Position numbers and translations under genes: made by a program. Under the pieces are notes generated by a model. The model was not told where the DNA came from, did no database searches, and worked only from the letters and a program-made list of their open reading frames with translations. DNA of 64,000 nt, taken from assembly GCA_023091665.1 (NCBI GenBank), contig JALJCQ010000024.1, positions 744,001 through 808,000 of the forward strand. The letters are read 5' to 3'. Positions 53,361 through 62,358 of the stretch are shown here, in pieces; positions within the stretch are counted from its first letter, which is position 1; each line of letters begins with the position of its first letter. Origin of the DNA: Pythium myriotylum (lineage: Eukaryota > Oomycota > Peronosporomycetes > Pythiales > Pythiaceae).

Positions 53361-56300
53361 TCAACACATAAACTTGACGTACTTGGCTCCGACCCGATGG
53401 ATGTTGCGGTGGAGAGCTTGACGAACAGGCAACAAGTAGAACTCGATCGGCATCTTGGACGGGGACGCCGTGGCCGGCGGATTAGTCGATGGAGACGTGG
53501 TCGTCGGCGGGTGATCAGCGAGAAAGAACCAGCAGCTGAACAGGATGCCGCGAATGTCGGCCGGCGTGGTCAGAGGCAGCAACTCGGCCGTTCGTGCCAA
53601 CGCCACGGGCACCCAGCCCGTGAGACGAAGGATCCGCACGATCTCACACGACAACGCGAGCTGGTGGCGGTTCCGCATGTACGGTGGCACGTCCATGTTC
53701 TCCACGTCGAGCTCGCCCTTGACACTGTTCCAGTGGCCGATCAATACCACCAGAGCAGACTTGATCACGGGAACGAGGCGAAGGGCTTGGTTAGACGCCG
53801 GGAGTTCTGCTGCTTGCTCGATCACGAGGCGCAGCAATGGCAAAAAGGCAGGGAAGTGGTTGAGCCATTGCTCCACTCGCAGGTCCATGTCGAAACTCGA
53901 GCGGTTTGGAAGGATCTCCTTGTACACATCGTCGCTGGGGATACCGCAGCACGGTAGAGCTCTCTCCAAAAGCATATTCACCATAACCTTCATCCGTCGC
54001 TCGCGCTTGTCGGCTTCAACGTCTGGATTGCGGGAGTTGAGCACCTCGCCAAGAACGTCTGTCGCAAGCAAGCTGCAAGTCAGAGCAGCATTCATTTCTC
54101 GCTCCCACGTCTCATCAAGTGCCTTCCGGTAAACGAGTGTGTCTGAATGTTTTGTGATAACTTGGGACGATTGCAAGTTTGTGCATTTGGAGCTAATGGT
54201 CCGCTCCGAGCGAATCACCACCAGATCATCACCAATGCTGCCACGACGCCCACCAGTCTCCTTCCCCTTCTTCGACAAAGCGTTGTCTCCTTTTGTACTG
54301 CTGGGGAAGTGGGTCGGTACACTCGTAGCCGACGCCGTACTGAACAGCAAATCGAGCCACAGCGACGTGAACTGGGAGCACACTGATGACGGATACAAGG
54401 CAACTGCACCATCGAGCGAGAAAACACGATGAATAACTGACCGCAGAACTCGAAGCTGTCGTTGCCACTCGCTGCTTTGCTCGCGCGGAAGCTCAAGGTC
54501 GATCACAGACGATCGATACCGGCGCAGAGTTGAGAAGTAGACGTTGGAGAGCTTCCGAATACACCGGAATTGCCACATTGGGTTTTCCAGACTCGGAAAA
54601 GGCACCTTCGCGAGTAGTTCGAGTGCTTGCAAAGCTAACTCGGGAGAATCATCACTCTCCCCCATGACCAAGTCCACCAAATACTCCCACAGATCAGCGC
54701 CACTAGCTGCCCGCCATCGCTCCAACTCTGCCCAGCTATCTTGGCATGAAGTCATGCGAGAGAACGATTCAACGAGCGCGTTAATATCCTCTAAGGTGTT
54801 CGGACCAGAGAGCTTGAGAGCTTGGCGGGGCGATGACGCATTTTCACCTGAGCTTTGATTGATGAGGCACTGGAGGAGAAGCAATAGCCTGTGCTGCCCT
54901 GAGCTGGACACGACTTGATTCTTCATCCAGTTTGTGATGTCTCGAAGTAGGACGACAAATTCTGGGGATGACGGCTCGACGATGGTGCACAAAAGATCAG
55001 CTAAAGAGTCGATACCCTTTTGTTGATATTCGGCCGAACTTGACAGCTTGTGTAGTGTCAGATCAGCTTGGAGAAGAAGATCAGTCACCTCTTGACGGGA
55101 GATAGAAGTTGCAATAGCGACGAGCCAACTCTTCCACGAATCAAAGCGTGCAAGAGAGGAGTCCGAGAGAGATCCATCTGGATCTTCTCTGAGCAGCTCA
55201 ACCGTTGTCTGGGTGATGTAGCCGATACGACGATGAAGGTTTTGCAGAATGGCTGTGTCAGTTTGGTTTTGTGCAATCCGAAGCACGTCAGCATGGAATT
55301 TGCTTGCTACCTTCGCAAGTTCTTGTGGGACTGCTGGGTCGTGTCGAACCGTCAGTTGCTGGAGCAAAATCAACGACTGGAATACAGTATTTTCAAGCTC
55401 CACGCTGCGTTCATCCAGCAAAGCCAGCAAGGCAGAGAAAATGGACGAGTCCTGATGGTTGTCAGCTCCATTTGTAGTCACGTTTGGGTCTTCAACAGTC
55501 CTGTTCCACAAAGAGACCACGATATCTTTGGTCAATATCCACTGGAACGAATCATCGATCGCGCGCAGTAAAGGAGTAGACCGCAAACCGAATGATACGA
55601 GGCGAGTAAGCGCGACATTCGCAGGAACCTTGTGCGCGCTGGGGACTGAAGAGAGCTCCTTCAAGGTCTTGATTATCACCTCGACGATTTCTGCACCGCG
55701 ATCCGCAGCAAGGTGTTCCACTACTGCTATCGTCAGCTGCATTTCGTTGCTGCTATCGTCGACAGATGTCTGAAACACCGCAAACTGTAGGAAAAAATGC
55801 ACCACAGCGGTTGAGTCAAACTGGGCAAAGAATGCGAAGAGCCAACTCCACGCTACGACGTCCTCTCCACTGGCCATGATCCACTCGAACACGTCCGTGA
55901 AGATGAGCGCGATGGCGTCCTCGGGCACTGAAAGCAAGACACGGCGGATCGCGCTGGCAAGGTGCAGGTGGACTGGCTTCTGCTGCAAATTGTTGATGGC
56001 TGCCTTGCAGTCTGACGATGATGACACCTGTAGGGCATCGGCCGCGTTCACGACGCCGAGAAACGTCAGACACAGACGCAAGACGTCTCGAAGCACCGAG
56101 ACGTCCATGAGATCCACGGTAATCTTGTCGTGGATCTTCACAATACACTGCTCCACGTCTTCGAGACTATCGCTGACGGCAGAGGAGGCCTCGGCGGCCT
56201 GCGCGGCGCGTTTCTTCTGTGGTTGCTTGCCCTTGCGTCGCTTGGCTGGCGGCGCGCTGGCCTTGGCCTCCGCCGAGAGGAACTTCTGGATCGCATTCTC

Positions 56301-56876
56301 CATTGTCGCCTTCAGACTCTCCAAGTCGGCGTCGTGCAGCACGAGCGACTCGGTGTGGACAGCCACGGACGCCGGGGACTGCACGGCGACGGCCACCGGC
56401 GGTGGCGTCGACACCGAGCCTTCGGACGCGACCGACGGGCCTCTGCGTCTCTTCACGGGGCTCTCTTCGTTCTCGGCCTGGTCGTCGTCCTGTTCCTCGC
56501 CTTCTTCTGCGTCTTCTCGCTCGACCATCACGACGTCGTGGTGCTGGACCACGACGGGCGGCTCCGGTTCGACGTGGAGCTCGACGTGGACGACGTGGCG
56601 GTGGAGATCGTGGGTCGGGAACCGCGGGGACTCGTTGGCGTCCGGAAGCGGCGAGTTCATGAGGCTCGCGAGCCCGGCGTGGCGCGCGATCGGGAGCTCG
56701 AAGCGCGGCGCGTCCTGCGGCGTCTGCGGCGACTCGGCCGAGAGAATCGACGAGAGCGACACGCCGCCGCCCGCGGAGATGCGGCTCACGGGCATGGAGA
56801 AGGCCGGCGGCGCCGCCGACGGCGAGGTCTCGCCCCCCGAGGCGTCGCTGTCGGCCGCGTTGAGCTGCAGATCCAT
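53361..56876 (-). CDS. Large alpha-helical protein, possibly Integrator subunit 5-like
   Basis: 1171 residues from the ATG at 56876 (an in-frame ATG at 56945 would add 23). No intron. Residues about 1-190 are disordered: Ser/Pro-rich, then acidic (EDAEEGEEQDDDQAENEE) with a basic nuclear-signal-like PVKRRRG and KRRKGKQPQKKR. The rest is helical, with Leu-rich repeats of helices and no catalytic motif. The arrangement and some C-terminal blocks (DIRGILFSCWFFLAD, FYLLPVRQALHRNIHRVG) recall Integrator complex subunit 5, a nuclear scaffold in snRNA 3'-end processing, but this comes from memory of the family and needs a profile search. Without that, treat as a conserved nuclear-type helical protein. 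Confidence 0.6.
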   Translation of the reverse strand: MDLQLNAADSDASGGETSPSAAPPAFSMPVSRISAGGGVSLSSILSAESPQTPQDAPRFELPIARHAGLASLMNSPLPDANESPRFPTHDLHRHVVHVELHVEPEPPVVVQHHDVVMVEREDAEEGEEQDDDQAENEESPVKRRRGPSVASEGSVSTPPPVAVAVQSPASVAVHTESLVLHDADLESLKATMENAIQKFLSAEAKASAPPAKRRKGKQPQKKRAAQAAEASSAVSDSLEDVEQCIVKIHDKITVDLMDVSVLRDVLRLCLTFLGVVNAADALQVSSSSDCKAAINNLQQKPVHLHLASAIRRVLLSVPEDAIALIFTDVFEWIMASGEDVVAWSWLFAFFAQFDSTAVVHFFLQFAVFQTSVDDSSNEMQLTIAVVEHLAADRGAEIVEVIIKTLKELSSVPSAHKVPANVALTRLVSFGLRSTPLLRAIDDSFQWILTKDIVVSLWNRTVEDPNVTTNGADNHQDSSIFSALLALLDERSVELENTVFQSLILLQQLTVRHDPAVPQELAKVASKFHADVLRIAQNQTDTAILQNLHRRIGYITQTTVELLREDPDGSLSDSSLARFDSWKSWLVAIATSISRQEVTDLLLQADLTLHKLSSSAEYQQKGIDSLADLLCTIVEPSSPEFVVLLRDITNWMKNQVVSSSGQHRLLLLLQCLINQSSGENASSPRQALKLSGPNTLEDINALVESFSRMTSCQDSWAELERWRAASGADLWEYLVDLVMGESDDSPELALQALELLAKVPFPSLENPMWQFRCIRKLSNVYFSTLRRYRSSVIDLELPREQSSEWQRQLRVLRSVIHRVFSLDGAVALYPSSVCSQFTSLWLDLLFSTASATSVPTHFPSSTKGDNALSKKGKETGGRRGSIGDDLVVIRSERTISSKCTNLQSSQVITKHSDTLVYRKALDETWEREMNAALTCSLLATDVLGEVLNSRNPDVEADKRERRMKVMVNMLLERALPCCGIPSDDVYKEILPNRSSFDMDLRVEQWLNHFPAFLPLLRLVIEQAAELPASNQALRLVPVIKSALVVLIGHWNSVKGELDVENMDVPPYMRNRHQLALSCEIVRILRLTGWVPVALARTAELLPLTTPADIRGILFSCWFFLADHPPTTTSPSTNPPATASPSKMPIEFYLLPVRQALHRNIHRVGAKYVKFMC

Positions 56877-57165
56877 GGCGCCCGTGCTGTGGCGGGGGGA
56901 AGGCGTAACCCCAGCAGTTCGTAACGGATCGATTCTACTGCACATAACTTGTTATTTAACATGTGATTGACGTACACGTTGCCGGTGCCGGTTACGCGGA
57001 GTCAACATATCGAGGTTCAGGTTACACTGGTGCCAAACATATAGAAAGCGTCCTGTACGTGTATAGTGTACCGGTTTCACAACCGGTATCGTTGGTGTGA
57101 AGTGTCGCTTGGTGGTGGTGGGACTGGGCCTCGTGAAGAGCTACGTACGGGGTGCTTGCGAGGCG
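56877..57165. other. Divergent promoter region
   Basis: 289 bases between two divergent genes. Contains a small inverted repeat (ACCGGTTTC-ACAACCGGT, 57071-57088). The plus-strand frame continues upstream of 57166 to a TAG, so an upstream coding exon is possible. Confidence 0.4.
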
Positions 57166-58135
57166 ATGATGGAGGCGCTGCTCGTGCGCATCGACCACTT
57201 CCACGACCGCCGGCTCTACGTGTCGACGGTCAAGAGCTGGCTCGAGGCGCTGGGCGCGAGCCACGCGCGGCTCGTGACCACGGGCGACGTCCATCTGCTC
57301 TTCGTCGAGGCCTCGCCCGAGCAGAACGACGCGCTGCTCGCCAACTTTGCGACCAAGACCATCGACACCAACGCGCGCGGCGAGGTAGGCAGAGCCATGG
57401 AGACGATACTATTGCCAGTGGGCGTGGGAGGAGGGGGCACTGAAGGTCTGTTGTTTTGCGTATGGTGGTAGCCGTGCGTGGACCGGTTCATCGACGTGGT
57501 CGGCCGCAAGCCCATCTCGACGGCCGTGTGCAAAGGCTTCCTCGAGATGAACGTGCTGGTAGGTGATGAGCAATGGAGTGTCTAGATCCAATGTACGTGG
57601 GCTGAGTTCGCTCGCTGTCGTGGTGCAGAATGCGAGTCTGCTGGAGAAGCTCATGGTGACGGACTGGCACTGCGACAAGGAGTGGCTGGACGACGCGCTC
57701 TCGACGCCGCGCACCAAGTCGCTGCTCAAGTGGAAAGAGGACGCGAAAAGTGCTCGTAAAGACCGGCGAAAGCGCGCGGCCGTGGACCGTCAGGCAGAGC
57801 GAGCAGCGAAGAAGGCGAAAGCAGAAGAGGACAAGGCAGCGGCAGCCACGCCCAAGGATGGCGACGACAATGACAGCGATGTCGAAGGATCAGCGAAAGT
57901 CGCCGATGCGAGCTCGTCGGTCGATCGAAGCGATGCAGCACAGGCACAACCCGTGGCGGAAGACGCAAAATCATCGCCGCACAAGAAACAGCAAATGCAA
58001 CCGGGCAAGCCAGCGAATAACAAGCCGCAGAATCAAGCGAGCGCTCCCCACTCGAAAGGCAACAAGGTCTCTGGTCAGAAGAAGCACCATCATCACAAAA
58101 GCCAGGGACACAAGCAGAAGACCAAGAGTAGCTAG
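57166..58135 (+). CDS. Lys-rich protein of unknown function, three exons
   Basis: CDS join(57166..57384, 57472..57558, 57629..58135), 270 residues; both introns are GT-AG and phase 0. No certain family. N-terminal half: MMEALLVRIDHFHDRRLYVS, VKSWLEALGASHARLVTTGD, VHLLFVEA, then CVDRFIDVVGRKPISTAVCK and VTDWHCDKEWLDDALS. The WLEALGA and final DWHCDKEWLDDAL elements have a faint BRCT-like look, not enough for a call. C-terminal third is charged and disordered, with KKAKAEED and a His/Lys-rich end (KKHHHHKSQGHKQKTK), suggesting a nuclear or nucleolar RNA/DNA-associated protein. In-frame codons upstream of 57166 lack an ATG, so the start is uncertain. Confidence 0.7.
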
Positions 58136-59151
58136 AGAAGACCACATTGTTACTGTACTACCAAACCAACCAAAAGGATAGACGAGAAAATTCAATAAAT
58201 CACATTAGTCTCACAGAGCTGCGGCAACTCGGGGAGACGAGCTCACAAGAGCATATCGTTGCCGAAATATCTGCTACATGTCTGTGAAAATCTAGGAGAA
58301 CCCGATGACCTCAATTAATGGAAAGCTGGGGAACCATGAGCACCGTGCGAAGACCAGAAAATGTCGAGCTCTCACATTCAATACAACAAAGCAGGAAGAG
58401 AACAAACGTTCGGCTCCGCATCCTGCCGTCTTCGGCCTTCGACTGTCCTGTTCCTCAGATGACCACCTCGCTGGTCACACCGACGGTCAAGTCTAGGGTC
58501 TTCCACAGCTTCGCCCGTGATGCCTCCGTCGATCGCTGCAAATTCGCCGTGGGCCATGTCGATGGCGTCACTCGCTCGCGAGCAGAACACGTACAGCTCA
58601 CTCGCAAATGTGAGCTCGACGAGCTTCCCATCGATACAGCCGCTCTCTGGTAGCCCGAGAGCAGTCGCATCGCCACGACTCGAGCGAGTCGGTGAGCTGG
58701 TACAATGGCGGCACCTTCGATATCTTTCAGCAGTCATCACGGACGAGCCGGCGAGTCGCCAGGCTCTCCACCTTCACTTATCCACGTTCGTTGATGACCG
58801 TGAAGTTGAACTCTTCGCCAAGAATCTGGTACGAGAGTCGGCCATAGAATGCGAGGGACTTATTGGCGTCAGTGCGAGGGAATACCACCGCCGTGGTGTT
58901 CAGACCTCCGACAAAGACGGCGGACGAGTCTTTCGGCGTCGAGGCCGATGCTGAGCCCAAACACCGCCACGTCGGCGAGTTTCAAACTCGAGCTACGCTG
59001 AGCACGCACGACTGCGCACGCAGTCGTTCGAGCCAGACGCTCCGAACGACCGACCGACACAGTTTGTATTTCTCAGCGACTCGATTATCGATCCTCGTGC
59101 CGGGAGCCTCGAGCTTCGAGCTTCGAGCGGCGCGCGCTTCACGTAGGTAGT
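58136..59151. other. Gene debris region
   Basis: About 1 kb. Besides the calpain fragment (below), a minus-strand frame (58960-58778) reads SSAVFVGGLNTTAVVFPRTD and GRLSYQILGEEFNFTV, protein-like but unidentified. On the plus strand 59030-59140 could be upstream exon sequence of the next gene (TQFVFLSDSIIDPRAGSLEL). No complete gene. Confidence 0.4.
58455..58600 (-). pseudogene. Calpain catalytic-domain fragment
   Basis: Minus strand AHGEFAAIDGGITGEAVEDP, then after a frameshift TVGVTSEVV, closely matches AHGDYAAIDGGFTGEAVEDL...GGVTSEVV in the calpain at 62359-64000; at DNA level 58459-58560 is clearly similar to 63578-63665. No catalytic residue is included. A duplicated, decayed piece of the neighbouring gene or a family member. 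Confidence 0.75.
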
Positions 59152-59391
59152 GAACACGAACTCGTGCAGCAGTTACTCTACGCCCAGCTCGATGAGAATG
59201 GCGCCTTCAAGAGCTCCGTGGCCTGGGCGATATCCCGAGCTCTCCGGCTTTTCGTCGGAGAGTCGGAGAGCAAGGTGGCCTCAGCCTCAGCAGCGTGAGT
59301 TGCACATACTCCGAAGCCCAAGAATCCACCATGTGGCAAGAGTGAACCCAACATGAGACGCGCCACCTGTTGTTGCTGTTCGTCAGACAGC

Positions 59392-59430
59392 TCGTGACAG
59401 ATTGTTATGGCCCATAACGATCTGTCACGA
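59392..59430. repeat. Foldback palindrome inside the presumed intron
   Basis: 19-bp arms around one base with one mismatch (TCGTGACAGATTGTTATGG and its complement). Both strands read W-x-ITICHE across it, so it may mark the joint of an inverted duplication of coding DNA. Confidence 0.8.
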
Positions 59431-60539
59431 AGTTGGAAGTCTCACGCAGGATGTGTACACAGTGCTCGACATCACATGCAAGAACCTGGAGATGATTCGC
59501 CAGTCCGAGTCGCCGTTCACCTCCAAGGAAGGTGTCAAGGCCCTTGACATGTGCTACGATCTCCGAAACTCGGCTGGTGGCGTCGCTGATCGCTTTACCG
59601 ACGCCGTGCGCTACATGGACGAGATGCGGAGCAACTTGGCGCAGCTCGCAGCCTCGGGGATGGAGTGCAGCAGAGCCAAAAGCGTGACCGATAAAGCCTC
59701 TGGCAGCTCCCGCCGGCTCCGTCACCGCGAGCTGCAGCAAGCAGACATAGCGACGAACGAACCTTACTATGCGATGACCTATGCAGCGCTGACCAAGCTC
59801 GTGCTCGACTACCAACTCCAGGAGGCCGCGTTCCAGTTCTGCAAATTCTACGAGTTCAAAAACGGTGGCGTCGCGCCGCCAATGTGCGGAACTGACTCTT
59901 CTCGCACCTACTTCACGCTCTCTCAAGTTCTTCAGATGCGGTCGTGGAGTCCGCCAACGTACAAGAGCTCGGTGGTGCGAGGACTGCTTCCTACGAAGCC
60001 CACGTACAGCGATACGAGCAACCGTCCGTACCCTTACGTCGACCTTGCTCGCCTCCGACGTGGCGATCCCGTGTATTTCACCCTGCCAACCTGGGACTTG
60101 GACTGGCTCAAGAAGTACGGCTGGCTCCCTGCGACCACGGTTGCGAACAAGGCACCGCGCGTGTACCTCGAGTCATTCACGTTATATCTTCCTCTGGCCA
60201 CCGACGCTTCTGCCGGCGATCCGTCCTCCGCGAGCCTCACAACAGCTATTTACGTCGAGACGACAGAGCAGCAGTACTTGGATGCCGCGACCCCACGACG
60301 CGAGTACTACCTCCCTTCGCAGACATTTACGACCGGCGCCACGTACGGTGTCTCCCGCTGCTCGGACGAGAACTACGTCACTAACCCGTACGACGAGCGC
60401 GCGCTGTGTGTGCAGGACGACTCGACGTCTGACGTGTGCATGCGAGAGAGAGGGACGAGCCAAATCCAGAACCAGAAGCGGCTTCTCCCGAGCCTCTTCT
60501 CTTCGTGGCGCATCACTGCCAACTTTGGCACCCCCACAG

Positions 60540-60555
60540 GTGGTGCGTTGGACTT
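60540..60555. repeat. Target-site duplication, left copy
   Basis: GTGGTGCGTTGGACTT, identical to 61801-61816, flanking the non-LTR insertion. Confidence 0.95.
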
Positions 60556-61800
60556 TTTTTGTTTTTTTTGTATTACGGGAGCTTACATCAAGTGTCCGCT
60601 ATCCGGAGGTATGATCGTCTATCCTAGGCGTTTTCGATTGGTGGGAGGATGGATGCGACTAGTACTGTCATGGATGTGTGTACTGAGGTCGGAAAGGAGC
60701 TGAGGTGGACGTGAGGTGATATTTGGAGCGTGGGTGAGATCGTGTTGTACCAGTTCTTTGAGCTCTGAGTCCAAGTCGGTCCATCGATCTGTACTTCTGG
60801 AGGTGTAACCTCGGTTCATAGCTTCGTTAGCCAGCCGATCGGCTGTACGGTTACCTGCTCGCAGCGTGTACTGGTATGCAGTGGTCCCCAGTTGGGATAG
60901 TAGTTGTCTTGTGGCTGCGGCGTAGCTTGCGAGGGCTCTGGTCTCTGCTTTTGCGGTTCCTTGGATCTGGTTGAGTACGAGCTCGCTGTCCCCAATAACG
61001 GTTAACTCCACATCGATCTCGTGATACCGCCGTACACATTCCCTGACGCCCCGTAGGAGTCCGAGGTGTTCAGCTTCGTTATTTGTGCTTCGATTCCCCA
61101 TGTAGTGGGAGTCCCACCACACCATTTCTCCAGCTGTGTCACCGTAGCGTCCTTCGATGATGACGCTCCCACACCCGCTTATGCCCGGATTCCCCCGGGA
61201 ACCGCCGTCAAAGTACAGTCGAACCCAGGTGGTCGGCGCAAGTACAGTGGTGCTGTCGGTGCGCAGGAATGGGAGGAGGGTCAGCAGGAGAAGTTGATCT
61301 CTTCGTCTGCTCGTCTTGTTGTTCCGAGCGGTTGCCAGGGCTTCCAGTTGGTCAAGTACACTGGACCACGCTCTCTCCGCGATGATGGCTGCGGGTACGG
61401 TGGTGTTGTTGAAGGCGGCATCGTTCCGCTGGAGCCAGAGTATTTGCGACGCCACGGTACATACAAGCGCCCACACCCGGTCGCTGAACTCATTAACGAC
61501 GGACGACTGTCCTTGGCAATTGTCGCGAGAGCACGATAGTGTGAGCTGTGGAGTTGGGGGCTCGAGTGGGCGAAAACTGCTGCAATGTGTTGTTCTCCTA
61601 GGGGCTCCTGCCGCCCCGTCCATCGCTCGAAGAGTCGTCGCCAGAGCCTCCTTGCTCCGCCGCAGTCCCACACGATGTGTTGCATAGTTTCGTGATGAGC
61701 GTCCTCACAGAATTTGTGCGGGCACCGCATCTTCTGTCCGTGTTTGTTCCGTAAGTTATGTGCCCCAATCACCAGCCTGTACCAGAACAATTGCTGCTGA
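60556..61800 (-). mobile_element. 5'-truncated non-LTR retrotransposon with RNase H
   Basis: 1245 bp between perfect 16-bp duplicates. On the minus strand it ends in an A-rich tail (plus-strand T-run 60556-60570). Coding: a zinc-finger reverse-transcriptase tail (RCPHKFCEDAHHETMQHIVWDC), a frameshift near 61520, then a full RNase H domain with FDGGSRGNPG, NNEAEHLGL, GDSELVLNQ and RTADRLANEAM, i.e. all four acidic catalytic residues. 5' truncation and tail mark target-primed reverse transcription. The insertion interrupts the plus-strand gene. Confidence 0.93.
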
Positions 61801-61816
61801 GTGTGGTGCGTTGGAC
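61801..61816. repeat. Target-site duplication, right copy
   Basis: GTGGTGCGTTGGACTT, perfect copy of 60540-60555. Confidence 0.95.
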
Positions 61817-62104
61817 TTGCTCGTACCCAAGCCCCGACCCAACACCACAGCAATGGGCAACGCCACCAAGACGCCAACTGTCGGCGACCTCATGCTCATC
61901 GCCGACGTGAAAGTCGTTCAGATCAGCGGCTCGCAGAACACGCTGATGGAAAGCGCGGAGGTCGATCAGCTGGCGGAGAAAGCGGAATTGATGGGCTCGA
62001 CGTGCTGCGCCGCCGACGAGTTCCGACTCACCAAGAGCAAGTGCCAGAAGTGCACGCCCGGGACGATCGGAGCCGCCAACGGATACGCGTGCGTACCGAT
62101 CTGA

Positions 62105-62358
62105 TCGACCAAGTAACAGAGCACTGGGCACTCGGCGGAAGGTGTAGATTAGTGCTAGGGTCGTTTGTCCGTTCAGGCTCGTTGTTGAACATGCACATTG
62201 AAGATTGTTCGTGCAAGCTGTATTGTTTATGTGCACCCTGATGGAGTATATAGACATGCACTGTTTATGTGCATGCCGATTGTGTATATAAAAAGGCTCC
62301 AAGGTGTGCATAGAAAGACACTATGATGTACATAGAAAGGCACTACGTGCTTCATTGC
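62105..62358. other. Convergent intergenic region
   Basis: 254 bases between convergent genes; short repeated motifs (TTTATGTGCA, CATAGAAAG) but no gene. Confidence 0.4.

Larger units (their letters stand above)
59152..62104 (+). pseudogene. Gene of unknown function split by a non-LTR insertion
   Basis: Exon A (59152-59294; HELVQQLLYAQLDENGAFKS...SASAA), a likely 145-bp GT-AG intron (59295-59439), then exon B (59440 on: LTQDVYTVLDITCKNLEM...) open to the insertion at 60556. After removal of 60556-61816 (element plus one duplicate) the frame runs on: GGALDLLVPKPRPNTTAMGN, ending with Cys-rich TCCAADEFRLTKSKCQKC and TPGTIGAANGYACVPI at 62104, a GCC2/GCC3- or EGF-like Cys pattern. About 450 or more residues; the N-terminus is not resolved. 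Product not recognised; the Cys-rich end suggests an extracellular protein. Apart from the insertion no damage is seen, so loss is recent or incomplete. Confidence 0.65.

Noticed and set aside
59402..59454. Start of the split gene at 59402
   Set aside because: The codon there is TTG and the stretch lies in a foldback within a probable intron; an upstream exon with a GT-AG joint fits better.
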